Assembly: GCA_031216915.1 (NCBI GenBank)
Contig: CM062296.1
Location: 60,501,084-60,565,083 of the forward strand
Length of the DNA stretch: 64,000 nt
Source: Pictodentalium vernedei
Taxonomy: Eukaryota; Mollusca; Scaphopoda; Dentaliida; Dentaliidae
Direction of reading: 5' to 3'
Shown here: piece by piece, positions 55,451 through 64,000 of the stretch
How positions within the stretch are numbered: the stretch's first letter is position 1
How the letters are laid out: every line of letters begins with the position of its first letter
Made by a program: the position numbers and the translations under genes
Notes under the pieces: model-generated
The model's database searches: none
What the model saw: only the letters and a program-made list of their open reading frames with translations
Told to the model about the DNA's origin: nothing

Positions 55451-56000
55451 GTCTGTTTGGTATATTTGGTAATTAGACTGTAATCTTCATCCATAAACTG
55501 TTGGACTTGCACTTTATACTGACTTGGAACAGGTCACACTACAAACCTCCGTCCGATGGAGAAAGGTCAGTTAGCTCAAGTGCATTCCCATCCCCACAGT
55601 TTGTACTTTCTAATCCTAACAGGAGTCTTTGAAGAAATGATTCTCGGGAAAAAAGCATTTTCAGAAAAAACATAACTTTGAGTGTCAAGGCCGTTTATGA
55701 GGAAATGTCTATCAAGACATTTCTAGAGGTGAAAAAAATCCATGCCCACCTTAAAACATGTAAGAGGAATTGGCCTAGAAGTTTCCCCAAGAAAAAGTAA
55801 AACATATTTCATGTCTAATTTAGGTCTTCATTGAAAAGGTATCACATAGGGTTTGCCAGAAGAAAAAAACGTTATGCATACGACCGTTTTTTCATGTTTT
55901 GTTTATTTCTCATATTTTAAAAAAAATTCTAGTATTTACAAGAAAGTTTTCTGATGATGATGATGATTTTTTTTATAAATGAAACGGAAAAGAAATAAAT
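55451..56000. other. No gene recognised
   Basis: AT-rich sequence without a convincing frame. After the hAT-like element, two loose 110-120-bp units (about 56640-56865) share GTATCATYCGGTT and ATAAATGAA. Confidence 0.4.
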
Positions 56001-56008
56001 AAAAGCAT

Positions 56009-56577
56009 TAGTGCTCAAACGACTAGTGAATTCCAAAGTCGACTAGTCAATACCCAAAAGTCAAGTCGACTTCGACTAGTTATTGGTGATAACTTGTCTC
56101 CTTATAACAGTGTTGGTGTTCCGGTAGAGTGCTGAAGGTCTAAATTTGGCTTCACTTGGGCATTCATATACAGCAGCTTACTGGAACTTTATTTTGTTGA
56201 TGTGCTTCTAATTATGCTCAGAGTGAAATTATATAGTCTTATTTAATTTGCCTTGTTGCGATTTATGGGAGAGTGCCTATAGGCACTCCCCCATAAATTG
56301 CAAGGAGGCAAATTAATAACATATCCTGATAGCCCAAATTAATTCAGCACTCTACTAGTACCAGTTAAAACAAACTACTGTCACTACTATTAGATGGCAA
56401 TAGATGAATACATTGGTTGCCCAGTATTGCTGTTCAAACTGTCTGACAGTGGCACAGAAGGGATACTATTTACCTAAAAGCTTGAACTCTTCCGACTAGT
56501 CGACTGCACAATTGAGAGTCGACTACTGATTTGCCGAGAGTCGACATCGACTAGTCGACTAATCGTTTGAGTACTAA
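56009..56577. mobile_element. hAT-like non-autonomous element, CGACTAGT-rich termini
   Basis: Ends TAGTGCTCAAACGACTAGT and ACTAATCGTTTGAGTACTA are inverted repeats; subterminal GTCGACTAGT motifs recur at both ends. Flanks read AAAAGCAT on both sides (56001-56008 and about 56578-56585), an 8-base duplication. A small hairpin (56250-56315, GAGAGTGCCTATAGGCACTC) sits inside. Confidence 0.65.
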
Positions 56578-56959
56578 AAAAGCATATCACAGGTTTCTAA
56601 AGGATCCCAGGAATCGACTTATTTTTAAATATAAAGTTTGTATGATATAAATGAAGCAAAAGAAAAAAATACATGTGTATCATCCGGTTTCAACAGAGTA
56701 AATCTAAAAGATACAGGGAAACAACGTTTTGGAAATAAGTGAAACAAAATGTTTTTTGAAATAAATGAACGGAACAAAAGAAAAATAAGAGTGTATCATT
56801 CGGTTCCAATAGGAGTAACCTTCAGATACCAGGTATCAGCTTGTTTTTTGTACAAATTGTTTATATAAACTAAAATGCATAGAGTATACCCGGGAATTAC
56901 AACATGAATTTACAAGATGATTGATAATAATGAATGATATTCTCTGGTTACAGTAGGGG

Positions 56960-57245
56960 TTTTCCGGGGTGTATGGGAAGTTACACCGGTTTGGGAACTC
57001 ATACACCCTGAGGCGAAGCCGAAGGGTGTATGAGTTCCCAGACCGGTGTAAATCCCATACAACCTGAAAAACACAATGATAACGGATTTATTTCCAAGAA
57101 TGTTGTTGTACTTAATACTTTAACCTAAATTGTGGGAAAAAATATCAGAAAATTTGTACTTTGTAAGTTTCTTAATAAAACCAGACAAATATGGATGTCA
57201 TTGGAACTGCCTCAATGAACTAGTTTCAATGACATCCATATCTGT
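56960..57245. repeat. Two adjacent small hairpins
   Basis: 56960-57072: GTACACCGG-type arms (GGGAACTCATACACCC with GGGTGTATGAGTTCCC). 57181-57245: ATATGGATGTCATTG pairs with CAATGACATCCATAT. The second marks the end of the polymerase relic. Confidence 0.65.
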
Positions 57246-57249
57246 AATA

Positions 57250-58250
57250 TTTTATTACACATAAATATTAAATTTCTCTGACTCTCTTGAACCATGCTTT
57301 CGGTTGATACTCTATGATTTCGTAGATGCAGTCGGCCATGATGCCATGCTGAAGGCATCATTTCAGTAGTGGTGTGGTGAATAACATCATGCTGCCGTTG
57401 AAACTGCAAATCAGTGACCGTCGGGGTTGCGACATGCTATCATTGTCTCGAGAGTAATCTGTCCGAGAAATTCAATATCATTGGTGGAAAAGTTGACACT
57501 CATAAAAATCGGTTTCATCTCTTGGGGGTATGGCGTTAACAACTCTGGGACCAACCCAAAAAGTCAGTTTGCTCGGGTGGCGTCGATTACTTCTTCTGTC
57601 ATAGCTCTGGTGAACCTGGTCTGGTAAAACCTATCGAGGAAGGTCTTGACTGCTGGATCGCTCTTCTCCATTTGTCGCTATTCACATTCCCACAGCCTAA
57701 CAAGTTCGTATCAAAGACCTTGGATGTATTTGACGTCGTGTGTGGCGTCTTGGTGCAGCTTTCTCTTTGACTGCTTCCGTACAGAGTTGTGCAGCATCGA
57801 TTCTCCTCCTCTGTCTCCAGGTGACACGGATGGACACGCCAAAACGTCCATTGAACTAATGGCACGTTTAAGTATTTTTTTAGAAAGCATCATTTCTTTT
57901 GCCGTCAGACCTTTATATCAGTCCAATTTGGGCACAACCGCAAATATGGATCAGCCGTATTGTGGATTGCATGGTTGGAGAAAAAGCGCCGGTATTTTCT
58001 TCTTCTTGGCGTCTATTTTAGGTTTCAGGTCCCTCTCATAAAATGATAATTTACAACCCCTTGTTATAGGTCAGTTGGTCTTCACCATCATCACTGGTTC
58101 CCGCCACCCCTTGACGTAAGTTTACTCGAGAAGGCTTCTTAGCTTCCCAGTGTCGTGTTCTATTTGAATGTAAATTACGCGTGACGTTTAATAAGAAATG
58201 CCTCAAACATGAATATATATAATAGCTTTAAGTGCATGATCATATAGAAT
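57250..58250 (-). pseudogene. Family B DNA polymerase relic: palm-side segments
   Basis: On the minus strand, around 57440-57560, PYPQEMKPIFMSV resembles the segment between motif A and the next palm region in protein-primed polymerases of Polinton-like elements. Around 57270-57350, in a shifted frame, HGIMADCIYEIIEY and then QPKAWFKRV match the conserved stretch before the KxxxNxxxGK-type region. Stops and frame changes are frequent. A small hairpin (57181-57245) follows and I see no further polymerase downstream. Part of 57600-58250 is too decayed to assign. Confidence 0.55.
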
Positions 58251-58330
58251 TTGCCAAAGAAAAGCAATCGGCGTCGACAGTGTCGTATACGACACTGTCG
58301 ACGCCGATTGCTTTTCTATGGCGAACTCTG
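58249..58330. repeat. Small hairpin inside the polymerase relic
   Basis: GAAAAGCAATCGGCGTCGAC and GTCGACGCCGATTGCTTTTC with loop AGTGTCGTATACGACACT, fully palindromic. Confidence 0.75.
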
Positions 58331-58579
58331 AGGGTTATATTTTAATTATGTGTGTGTTGCATTTTTTGCTTCGAAGGTAAGCTCTAAGCTATATTGCAAG
58401 CACCAGGGAAACCTGGCCAAACTATATATTGCCCAAACACTGTAAAACGTTGGAAAAGGTTTCAAACTCCGCATTATTTGGGCGCAATTATCTATTTGGG
58501 CACAGCGTTTACCGTCGTTATTTGGGAAGAATGTAAAGGCCTGCTTGACGTTGAATAGGTGTCGAAATTCTTTCACATC

Positions 58580-59476
58580 TCTTGGCGCGATTAATTCTAG
58601 CCACGACTCCTATAGCTTTCCTGATTTGTTTGGATACTCTGGTTTTCGTCTCTTATTCTGATCTACCATCCAGTAGGCAATTTCTTCATAAGAACCACAA
58701 ATAAAGAGTGTTAGCATCGATGCCAATAACGTCTCTGCAGGTTCGGACCTCTTCTCCTTCTGATGGTCTCTGATCTTAGTCACTCCTTCTTCGTGGTAAC
58801 GGTTGAAGATTATAGTTAATTATTATATTCTTCACTAGATGGTACAGATCTTTATTTTTCTTGTTATACATTGTGAAGTAGGTTGTCGTCCATCGTTCTG
58901 AAGAGTTACTTCGAGGCTAAGCCAGGAATACTTATACCATCCTTGAACATGTTGATTCCTCGTTGTTGATAAAACTGGAAGTGCTTGTCGATGGCTTTAA
59001 GGAACGGCTGCACATTATTGTACAAGCGAAGATAGTCTCTGATGGAATGAATCTGGATTTTCTCCCCACGCCTTAGAGTAGCAGCTGGACTTGCCACTGA
59101 AATGTTGCTGTTTTTCAAGGTGGTGTGGAAATCTATGTGGTTTGTTAAATGGTCTTTGTCGAGCTTCGTCAAATCTTAAAGTTTTGACGTACTTGACGTA
59201 CGAAAATCCAGGCACCAAGTAGTTCATACTGTCGAGAAACTTGAAACTGTCCTTCTCCACGCACATAAAATTTAACGAATGACTTCAGATCTGAACAGGT
59301 TTCCTGGTGTCTTCTCAACATCCATCGGTGTGCTTTTTTCTGATATTCTTTGTAAGTAGCCGACCATTTCATCGACAAATTTCTGCGAGTCTCCGTCGGT
59401 GATGTAGCACTGTGGGTCAGTGTCACCAGGTACGTTTCTGCATATGTTGACGCTCAGTGGATAATGTTTTACGACC

Positions 59477-59507
<31 letters not shown>

Positions 59508-59520
59508 ACATGTCATCGTC
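58580..59520 (-). pseudogene. Family B DNA polymerase relic: exonuclease to motif A
   Basis: Minus-strand segments in several frames follow the family order: KHYPLSVNICRNVPGDTDP (about 59400-59460), KFLDSMNYLVPGFSYVKY (59200), LKNSNISV (59110), QQRGINMFKDGISIPGLA (58920-58970) and CRDVIGIDANTLYLW (about 58715-58765). The last is the motif A region carrying the catalytic Asp. Frameshifts between them, and a short C-run/CA repeat at 59477-59510, show the gene is dead. The nearest known genes are polymerases of Polinton/Maverick-type or related virus-like elements. Confidence 0.72.
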
Positions 59521-59543
59521 GCTGAATCGTGTGGTAGCTGTAT

Positions 59544-60058
59544 CTAATTGAAATAAGCCTCGAAGTCAAAGGAAGCTCTATATGGGTAATACCTGTCTTC
59601 GGCGGAAATTAAGTCCGTAAACGTTCTTCCACAGTTTTCCACATTTTCGACATCCATAGGACTTGAAGTAATTCTCAATGTTTTTGATGTAACTGAAGTG
59701 TGACTTGTATAGGTTAACGTACATCGTCTCATGATATATGCTCTGTGGTCGCTGAACCACTTCTCCAATGATCTCTTCACTTTCTTCTCGTGGCACTAGT
59801 TGATAGACGTTAATGTTCACTACCAAACTTCTCTCTTTGTCTGGCAATTGATCAAGCTGGATTCCCGGGAAATCTTCCAAGCCTTGTACTGTGTACGTCC
59901 GCAACAAGACCTCTGTGGTTGAATTCAAAGTCTGACGTTCAGCACCACTTCATAGTACCAGGCCTTGGACATGTACAATTTGTCAGCATACTAGAACTAG
60001 TGGTCATCCTTCACTAAGTCCGTAGCAGCTGTATTATTCATGGTGTACTCCGGCATTT
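59544..60058 (-). pseudogene. Family B DNA polymerase relic: zinc-knuckle region and Exo I motif
   Basis: The minus strand reads LVVNINVYQL, then HFSYIKNIENYFKSYGCRKC (about 59640-59700), a Cys-x2-Cys region. In the next frame it reads DRYYPYRASFDFEAYF, the Exo I motif with its Asp and Glu (59545-59590). The order zinc region then Exo I is that of Polinton-like polymerases. One frame change separates them. Upstream, 59930-60058 has in-frame stops. A MITE (60062-60300) ends the segment. Confidence 0.68.
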
Positions 60059-60061
60059 ATT

Positions 60062-60300
60062 TTACCCTTTTGAACCCCATGGGCCGCTTTTCCGGCCAGA
60101 AACATGATACGTCATAACGTCGTTATATAGGATGGCTGTTCAGTAAATGTGTGGGGTAGACCCATCAATATTTTCAACGTGCAGTCCCAGGGCTGCACGT
60201 TGAAAATATTGATAGATCAACCCCAAATAATTAATATGGACTCTTCCAAGTTCTTCCACTGAACTAACATGGAAGATACCACTAGAGTTCAAAGGGTTAA
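60062..60300. mobile_element. MITE family C, best copy
   Basis: TACCCTTTTGAACCCC and GAGTTCAAAGGGTTA are inverted ends, and the core is TTTTCAACGTGCAG/CTGCACGTTGAAAA. ACCCTTT termini next to TTAA-like flanks suggest a piggyBac-type relation to families A and B, which is inference. It interrupts the polymerase relic. Confidence 0.62.
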
Positions 60301-60307
60301 TCTGGTG

Positions 60308-60628
60308 TGCACCCGATTGGATGATGGCTCAGTGGTAGACTGTAGGACTTCTTTACTAGAGGCACTTTATCCCGGTTGCCTACATGGGGACACGATGACG
60401 CCGTCTGCAAAGGCGCACTGCACGTCGATGGTGCACATATCTTCAGCCGCTGTAACCCTGCTTGAGCGGAGCTTGAACAGAGTTAGAATGTTGAGGAGCT
60501 GACAGTTGCTCGTAGATGCTCGGTGGTTCTCTCCGGGCACTCCGGCTTCCTCCTCCCGTATAACTGTCACGGTAACGCTTAGCCATTGTGCATAAGTATG
60601 TGACCTTAAACACCATTAAATAATATAA
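60308..60628 (+). mobile_element. SINE, plus strand, diverged head
   Basis: A GGCTCAGTGGTAGACTG-like A box is followed by a body lacking a clear B box, then GCATAAGTATGTGACCTTAA and a short A/T tail. It sits in the polymerase relic next to MITE family C. Confidence 0.62.
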
Positions 60629-60653
60629 ATGATTGGATGATGTCTAAACTTGC

Positions 60654-60815
60654 AGATGTGGAATTTTGATGTTGGCTTCTGCAAGCGAGCCCGCTTTAGC
60701 AAATCTTCTTCTCTGATCCCTACTATGAACTCGGCTTCGTTTCGTATGGTTAACGGTGCTTCAACTATTCGTATGTTATTCTTTGCTGCGTGGTAATATC
60801 TTCCGGCTCATTATC
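60654..60815 (-). pseudogene. Polymerase relic: N-terminal linker fragment
   Basis: One minus-strand frame stays open and looks like coding sequence: NNIRIVEAPLTIRNEAEF followed by a Lys/Arg-rich run ending in PTSKFH. Between the zinc finger at 62.9 kb and the Exo region at 59.6 kb this fits the N-terminal linker of the same protein. A SINE and a MITE lie on its 3' side. A pair of head-to-head hairpin elements (60826-62640) cuts it from the rest. Confidence 0.5.
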
Positions 60816-60825
60816 CCTGATTATT

Positions 60826-61490
60826 TATACCATGGTTAACTATTCTACTATATATGAAAAGCCTATGACATAAATTTTAGCTTTACACCACCAGCAATGG
60901 GATTTCAACAGTTAAAATTTACACCAACAGTGAAACTACACCCAAGCTGACCTTTGGTGACGTCGACCTGAATGCAACTTGTCTAAATTTATCGCACGTC
61001 GCCTCGCGAAGAGTGAAATGGAAGTGACAATTATTTATTACATTTGTAAATGAGTTTACCCCATAACACACTAAAACTTAACAAAAATGCATTGTCTCAT
61101 GTTAATAAAGCATCTATAACTCGAAATGGTATGTTATTATGCTATTAAAATGCAAAAAGGCCCCGTTCCATTTTCCATTTCATTTCTGCGACCAAACTGA
61201 CAGCAGGAGTACCGCCCACCGATGCTCGTGTAAATAAAAACAGATTCGCACGTATGTACGTCTGGTGCTCAGTAAAATCGAGAAAATATAATAGCGACTC
61301 TTAATAATCTGACGATCATGGTATAAATAAAATATACCCATAGTAGATTGGTGTACCAAATGTTCACCACTCGTGGTGAAGTGATGTTAACCGCGCGCCA
61401 AAGGCTCGCGGTTAACACCACTTCACCACGAGTGGTGCACATTTGATACACCAAGATACTATGGGTATATTCTATATAAATCTGTAGCTT
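60826..61490 (-). mobile_element. Hairpin-headed element N, copy 2
   Basis: Inverted copy of 25266-25939: TTTATACCATGG at the left, body, then ATGGTATAAATAAAATATAC and the hairpin at 61335-61480. Confidence 0.66.
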
Positions 61491-61532
61491 AAGTTAATCT
61501 TAAAATACAGGAGCTGGCTCTTGAAGATAATT

Positions 61533-61899
61533 ATTTATTTATTTATTGGGTTTAAGGTCAGATATTTCTGCACAATGGTTAATCGTGACCATGACAGTTT
61601 TTACGGGTGGAGGAAGCCGAAGTACCCGGAGAGAACCACCGAGCAACGGCGAGCAGCTGTCAGCTCCCCAACATACCAACTCCACACAAGCAGGGTTAGC
61701 ATTGGTTGAAGACAGGTGCACCATCGACGTGCAGTACGCCTTAGGACACAACGTCACCGTGCCCCCACGTGGGCAATGGGGATGAAGTGTCTTGCCCAAG
61801 GACGCAACGCGGTTGCCGCAGGTGAGATTCGAACCGAGGGACCTCTCGGCTTGCAGCCAGCACCTCTACCAACTGAGCCACCGCCCCCCCCCCCCCCCC
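61533..61899 (-). mobile_element. tRNA-derived SINE with C-run at the head and 13-bp target duplication
   Basis: CTTGAAGATAATT flanks it (61520-61532, 61900-61912). The minus-strand head starts with a long G run before GGTGGCTCAGTTGGTAGAGG. It lies between two head-to-head hairpin elements. Confidence 0.84.
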
Positions 61900-61959
61900 C
61901 TTGAAGATAATTTCTAAAAGTTTGGTTTCCAGGTCCCGATTTCCATTCAATCTGTAATT

Positions 61960-62640
61960 ATATATAGAATAAATAGGTACTAGGGCCGGTAAGCAGATTT
62001 AAACAACGAGGGTTTTAAGATTGTATAAATAAAAGAATCTTCTGATTGTCTTATTTATACCATGCTCTTAATAAATAATCGACTTTGTCACTTAAAATGG
62101 AGAAAATTGGAGAAACAACATTTTCTGTCGCAAACAAACGGGTTTGATTTGTGTACATCTGCATCGGTGGGCAGTACTACCGGCTGTACGTGAATGCTTC
62201 ATTGAGACCAAGACACATCGTTAAAGTTGATTGAATTTACATTGCCTTTTCAGTCACATTATTATTAACACTCTTAAATTTTAATTTAAATATTTAATTG
62301 TAGGTATTTTAAACTTAATAAGCCACTGCACGTAGTAGATAGTACCGCAAAATGTCGCATGTTTGAATGAAACATCGCGAAGTGTGAATGTTTCGAAGTC
62401 GACAAATCGTCGCCTGAGTGCTAGAATGTTCTATGTCCCCTATGGGACATAGAACATTCCAGCCCTCAGCCGACGAAATTGCGTCATGTCAAAGGTCAAG
62501 TTGGATAAACTTCCTACTATAACAAAAGGTACACATGGTTTAACCGTAGTTGAAGCTTTACACCGGTAGTGGTGTTAAAAGCTAAAGTTTAACATGCAGG
62601 CATTCACAGGTAGTAACATAGGCGAGAATGGTATAAATCA
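61960..62640 (+). mobile_element. Hairpin-headed element N2, copy 2
   Basis: Direct copy of 26816-27451 with a shortened head, ending GAGAATGGTATAAAT. A 70-base hairpin of family I (62407-62476) is inserted in it. With 60826-61490 it forms a head-to-head pair. Confidence 0.66.
62407..62476. mobile_element. Small hairpin family I, copy 4
   Basis: TCGTCGCCTGAGTGCTAGAA to AGCCCTCAGCCGACGA, loop CCCCTATGGG. It interrupts hairpin-headed element N2. Confidence 0.65.
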
Positions 62641-62980
62641 GCTTCATCTGCATCTATCAGGTCTTGGTCGAACGTAACAGGATCGGGATCGAATTCGATT
62701 GTTCTCTGCTGCTTCACTTCTGTCTATGGTTCTTCTCTTCCCGGTCTCCTGGAAGGTGTAGTTGAAGGACGATGACCATTGTTTGCTTGCCTATTAACGT
62801 GTCGAAACTAGTCATTCTCCTAGCCACACTCCATATATGTGTTCAGTGTGAGGCCGGCTTTCTGGTGGGGAACCAGATCTTCTTTCCTGGTGCACTTCTT
62901 AAAGCAGTTGGGACATCCATAATTCTTCTCTACCAAATGTACTGTTCGAACTTGGGGCTTCCAGTTCTGGAAGTAGGTTA
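62640..62980 (-). pseudogene. Polymerase relic: N-terminal zinc finger and acidic linker
   Basis: The minus strand reads VEKNYGCPNCFKKCTRKEDL then VPHQK (about 62840-62930), a C2H2-like finger, after which that frame hits a stop. Further on (62645-62740) another frame gives FDPDPVTFDQDLIDADEAD. Zinc-finger N termini occur on some mobile-element family B polymerases. The end at 62640 coincides exactly with the end of an inserted hairpin-headed element. Confidence 0.5.
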
Positions 62981-63224
62981 ACATTTTTCCTCAGTCGACG
63001 TAAGTAAATCCAGCAGGTTCTAGTTCCTCCAGAGTTTTTGCAAACAATAAATTGCTTCAGATAATTCTGCAGCAATGTATTCTTCAGTCAGAAGTTTCGA
63101 AACAGAATCACGCGACGTTACTCTTCTCCGGAATTATATTTAAATGCGACGGGCGTTTTTGGAAACGTCACAAAGTCACAACGTTTTTTGATAAACTTTT
63201 CATGTCTTGTTTGGGTTTTGTTTC

Positions 63225-63370
63225 CCATTGGATTACGGATTACAGTCGGAAATTTAGGAATTTAATAGAAGTCTACGGGAAAGAAATACAATGTACATTT
63301 CCATTATAAACTTGAAAAGGAGACAAAGCTGATTGGTGTTTTGATGCACATCAAATGTAATAGGTCTATT
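63225..63370. repeat. Direct repeat shared with 55310-55450
   Basis: This is the second copy, upstream of the polymerase zinc finger on the minus strand. The sequence between 62980 and 63225 shows no recognisable gene. Confidence 0.45.
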
Positions 63371-64000
63371 ATTAAAAATCATACAGTTGAGGGGGAGGGG
63401 CAATTAGCAAAATTACGAAAAATAGATCAGTGGGCGAAAAACATTTAAAATACAGGTTCCAGTGGAATTAAGGGAAACTGAAGTGACGGAGTGGTTAGTT
63501 AGGAAGTCGATGGTGGAAGTAAAAATATATCATTAAGCGTAGGCACTCAGAAAATTACAGTTCCACAATAAAGTTAAGGGCAAAATGTAGTTGGCCTTTA
63601 ACATTGAAGGAAGAGAGAGAGAGAGGTGGTTTGGGGAGGGAATTGGATTCGCAAGTTACCAAATATAGATCCGTGCGCGTAGGAACTTACAAAAAATATA
63701 ATTTCATGATGGATTTGGATTTAAGGGTATAGGTAGAAACGCGAGGATTCTAAAAGTTCTTGGGACACTGGCGGGTCCATTTGTGTAATTATTCCTACTA
63801 CTATCAATTGAATAGACCCACTGAGCACCCCCCCCCCCCCCCCACGCACACACACTTTTAGAAGCTTCCGAGACTCATAGCAATCACGTGCCTTCAAAGA
63901 GGGTGGCCTGGGTAGGCATACATGATTATGATGGAAGTTTTGGGGGGACATTGTCGGATTGTTTGTCGTAGTTAAATATAGTCCCGTTCAATCGAAAACC
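63371..64000. other. Degenerate short repeats, no gene recognised
   Basis: Loose repeats of ACAGTTCC / AAGTTAAGGG type blocks recur about every 100-140 bases from 63440 to 63730. A C run with CA repeats lies at 63828-63856. Confidence 0.4.

Noticed and set aside
61716-61904. Open frames within SINEs (also at 841, 6863, 36222, 39068, 42847)
   Set aside because: They fall wholly within RNA-polymerase-III-derived SINE sequence and recur only because the SINE recurs.

Overview
This 64-kb window is animal nuclear DNA, AT-rich and intron-rich, and most of it is transposable elements and tandem repeats. It shows GT-AG introns, tRNA-derived and 5S-rRNA-derived SINEs, hAT and piggyBac-type non-autonomous elements, dozens of hairpin elements, and a gene with a SUEL lectin domain joined to a CUB domain. 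SUEL lectins are common in marine invertebrates, so a mollusc or another marine lophotrochozoan is my best guess. The species cannot be read from the sequence.

The main find is a gene on the minus strand that nearly fills the left two thirds (42078 down to 7853). Five exons join with every intron phase matching (61+327+164+235+569 nt = 452 codons including stop). They predict a 451-residue secreted protein: signal peptide, SUEL (galactose/rhamnose-binding) lectin domain, CUB domain split over two exons, and a long Gly/Asn/Gln/Ser/Thr-rich tail with an acidic patch. Its four introns (about 3.0, 16.7, 6.4 and 6.8 kb) hold most of the repeats. A second, weaker CUB-like two-exon fragment lies on the plus strand inside intron 2, with a broken copy near 9.6 kb. 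A probable terminal exon of another minus-strand gene, ending in a basic then acidic tail, lies at 3.2-3.5 kb.

Layout: 0-7 kb holds hairpin elements, piggyBac-type MITEs, SINEs and the terminal exon. 7-42 kb is the lectin gene, with a 237-bp array (intron 3), a 67-bp array (intron 2) and a 37-bp array (intron 1). 42-54 kb has no recognised gene and contains large inverted-repeat elements, several with runs of G/C at their ends. 54-63.4 kb holds the decayed remains, on the minus strand, of a multi-gene mobile element that encoded a family B DNA polymerase of the protein-primed, Polinton-like type with an N-terminal zinc finger. Later insertions break it up. 63.4-64 kb shows only weak degenerate repeats.

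Repeat families recur with clear insertion hallmarks: TTAA at the ends of the piggyBac-type elements, 8-bp duplications at two hAT-like elements, and 10-15-bp duplications at five SINEs. These give a partial relative chronology, for example piggyBac-type MITEs nested in both copies of one hAT-like family, and a hAT-like element inserted in the first unit of the 67-bp array. Coordinates of old repeats are approximate because no alignment could be run.
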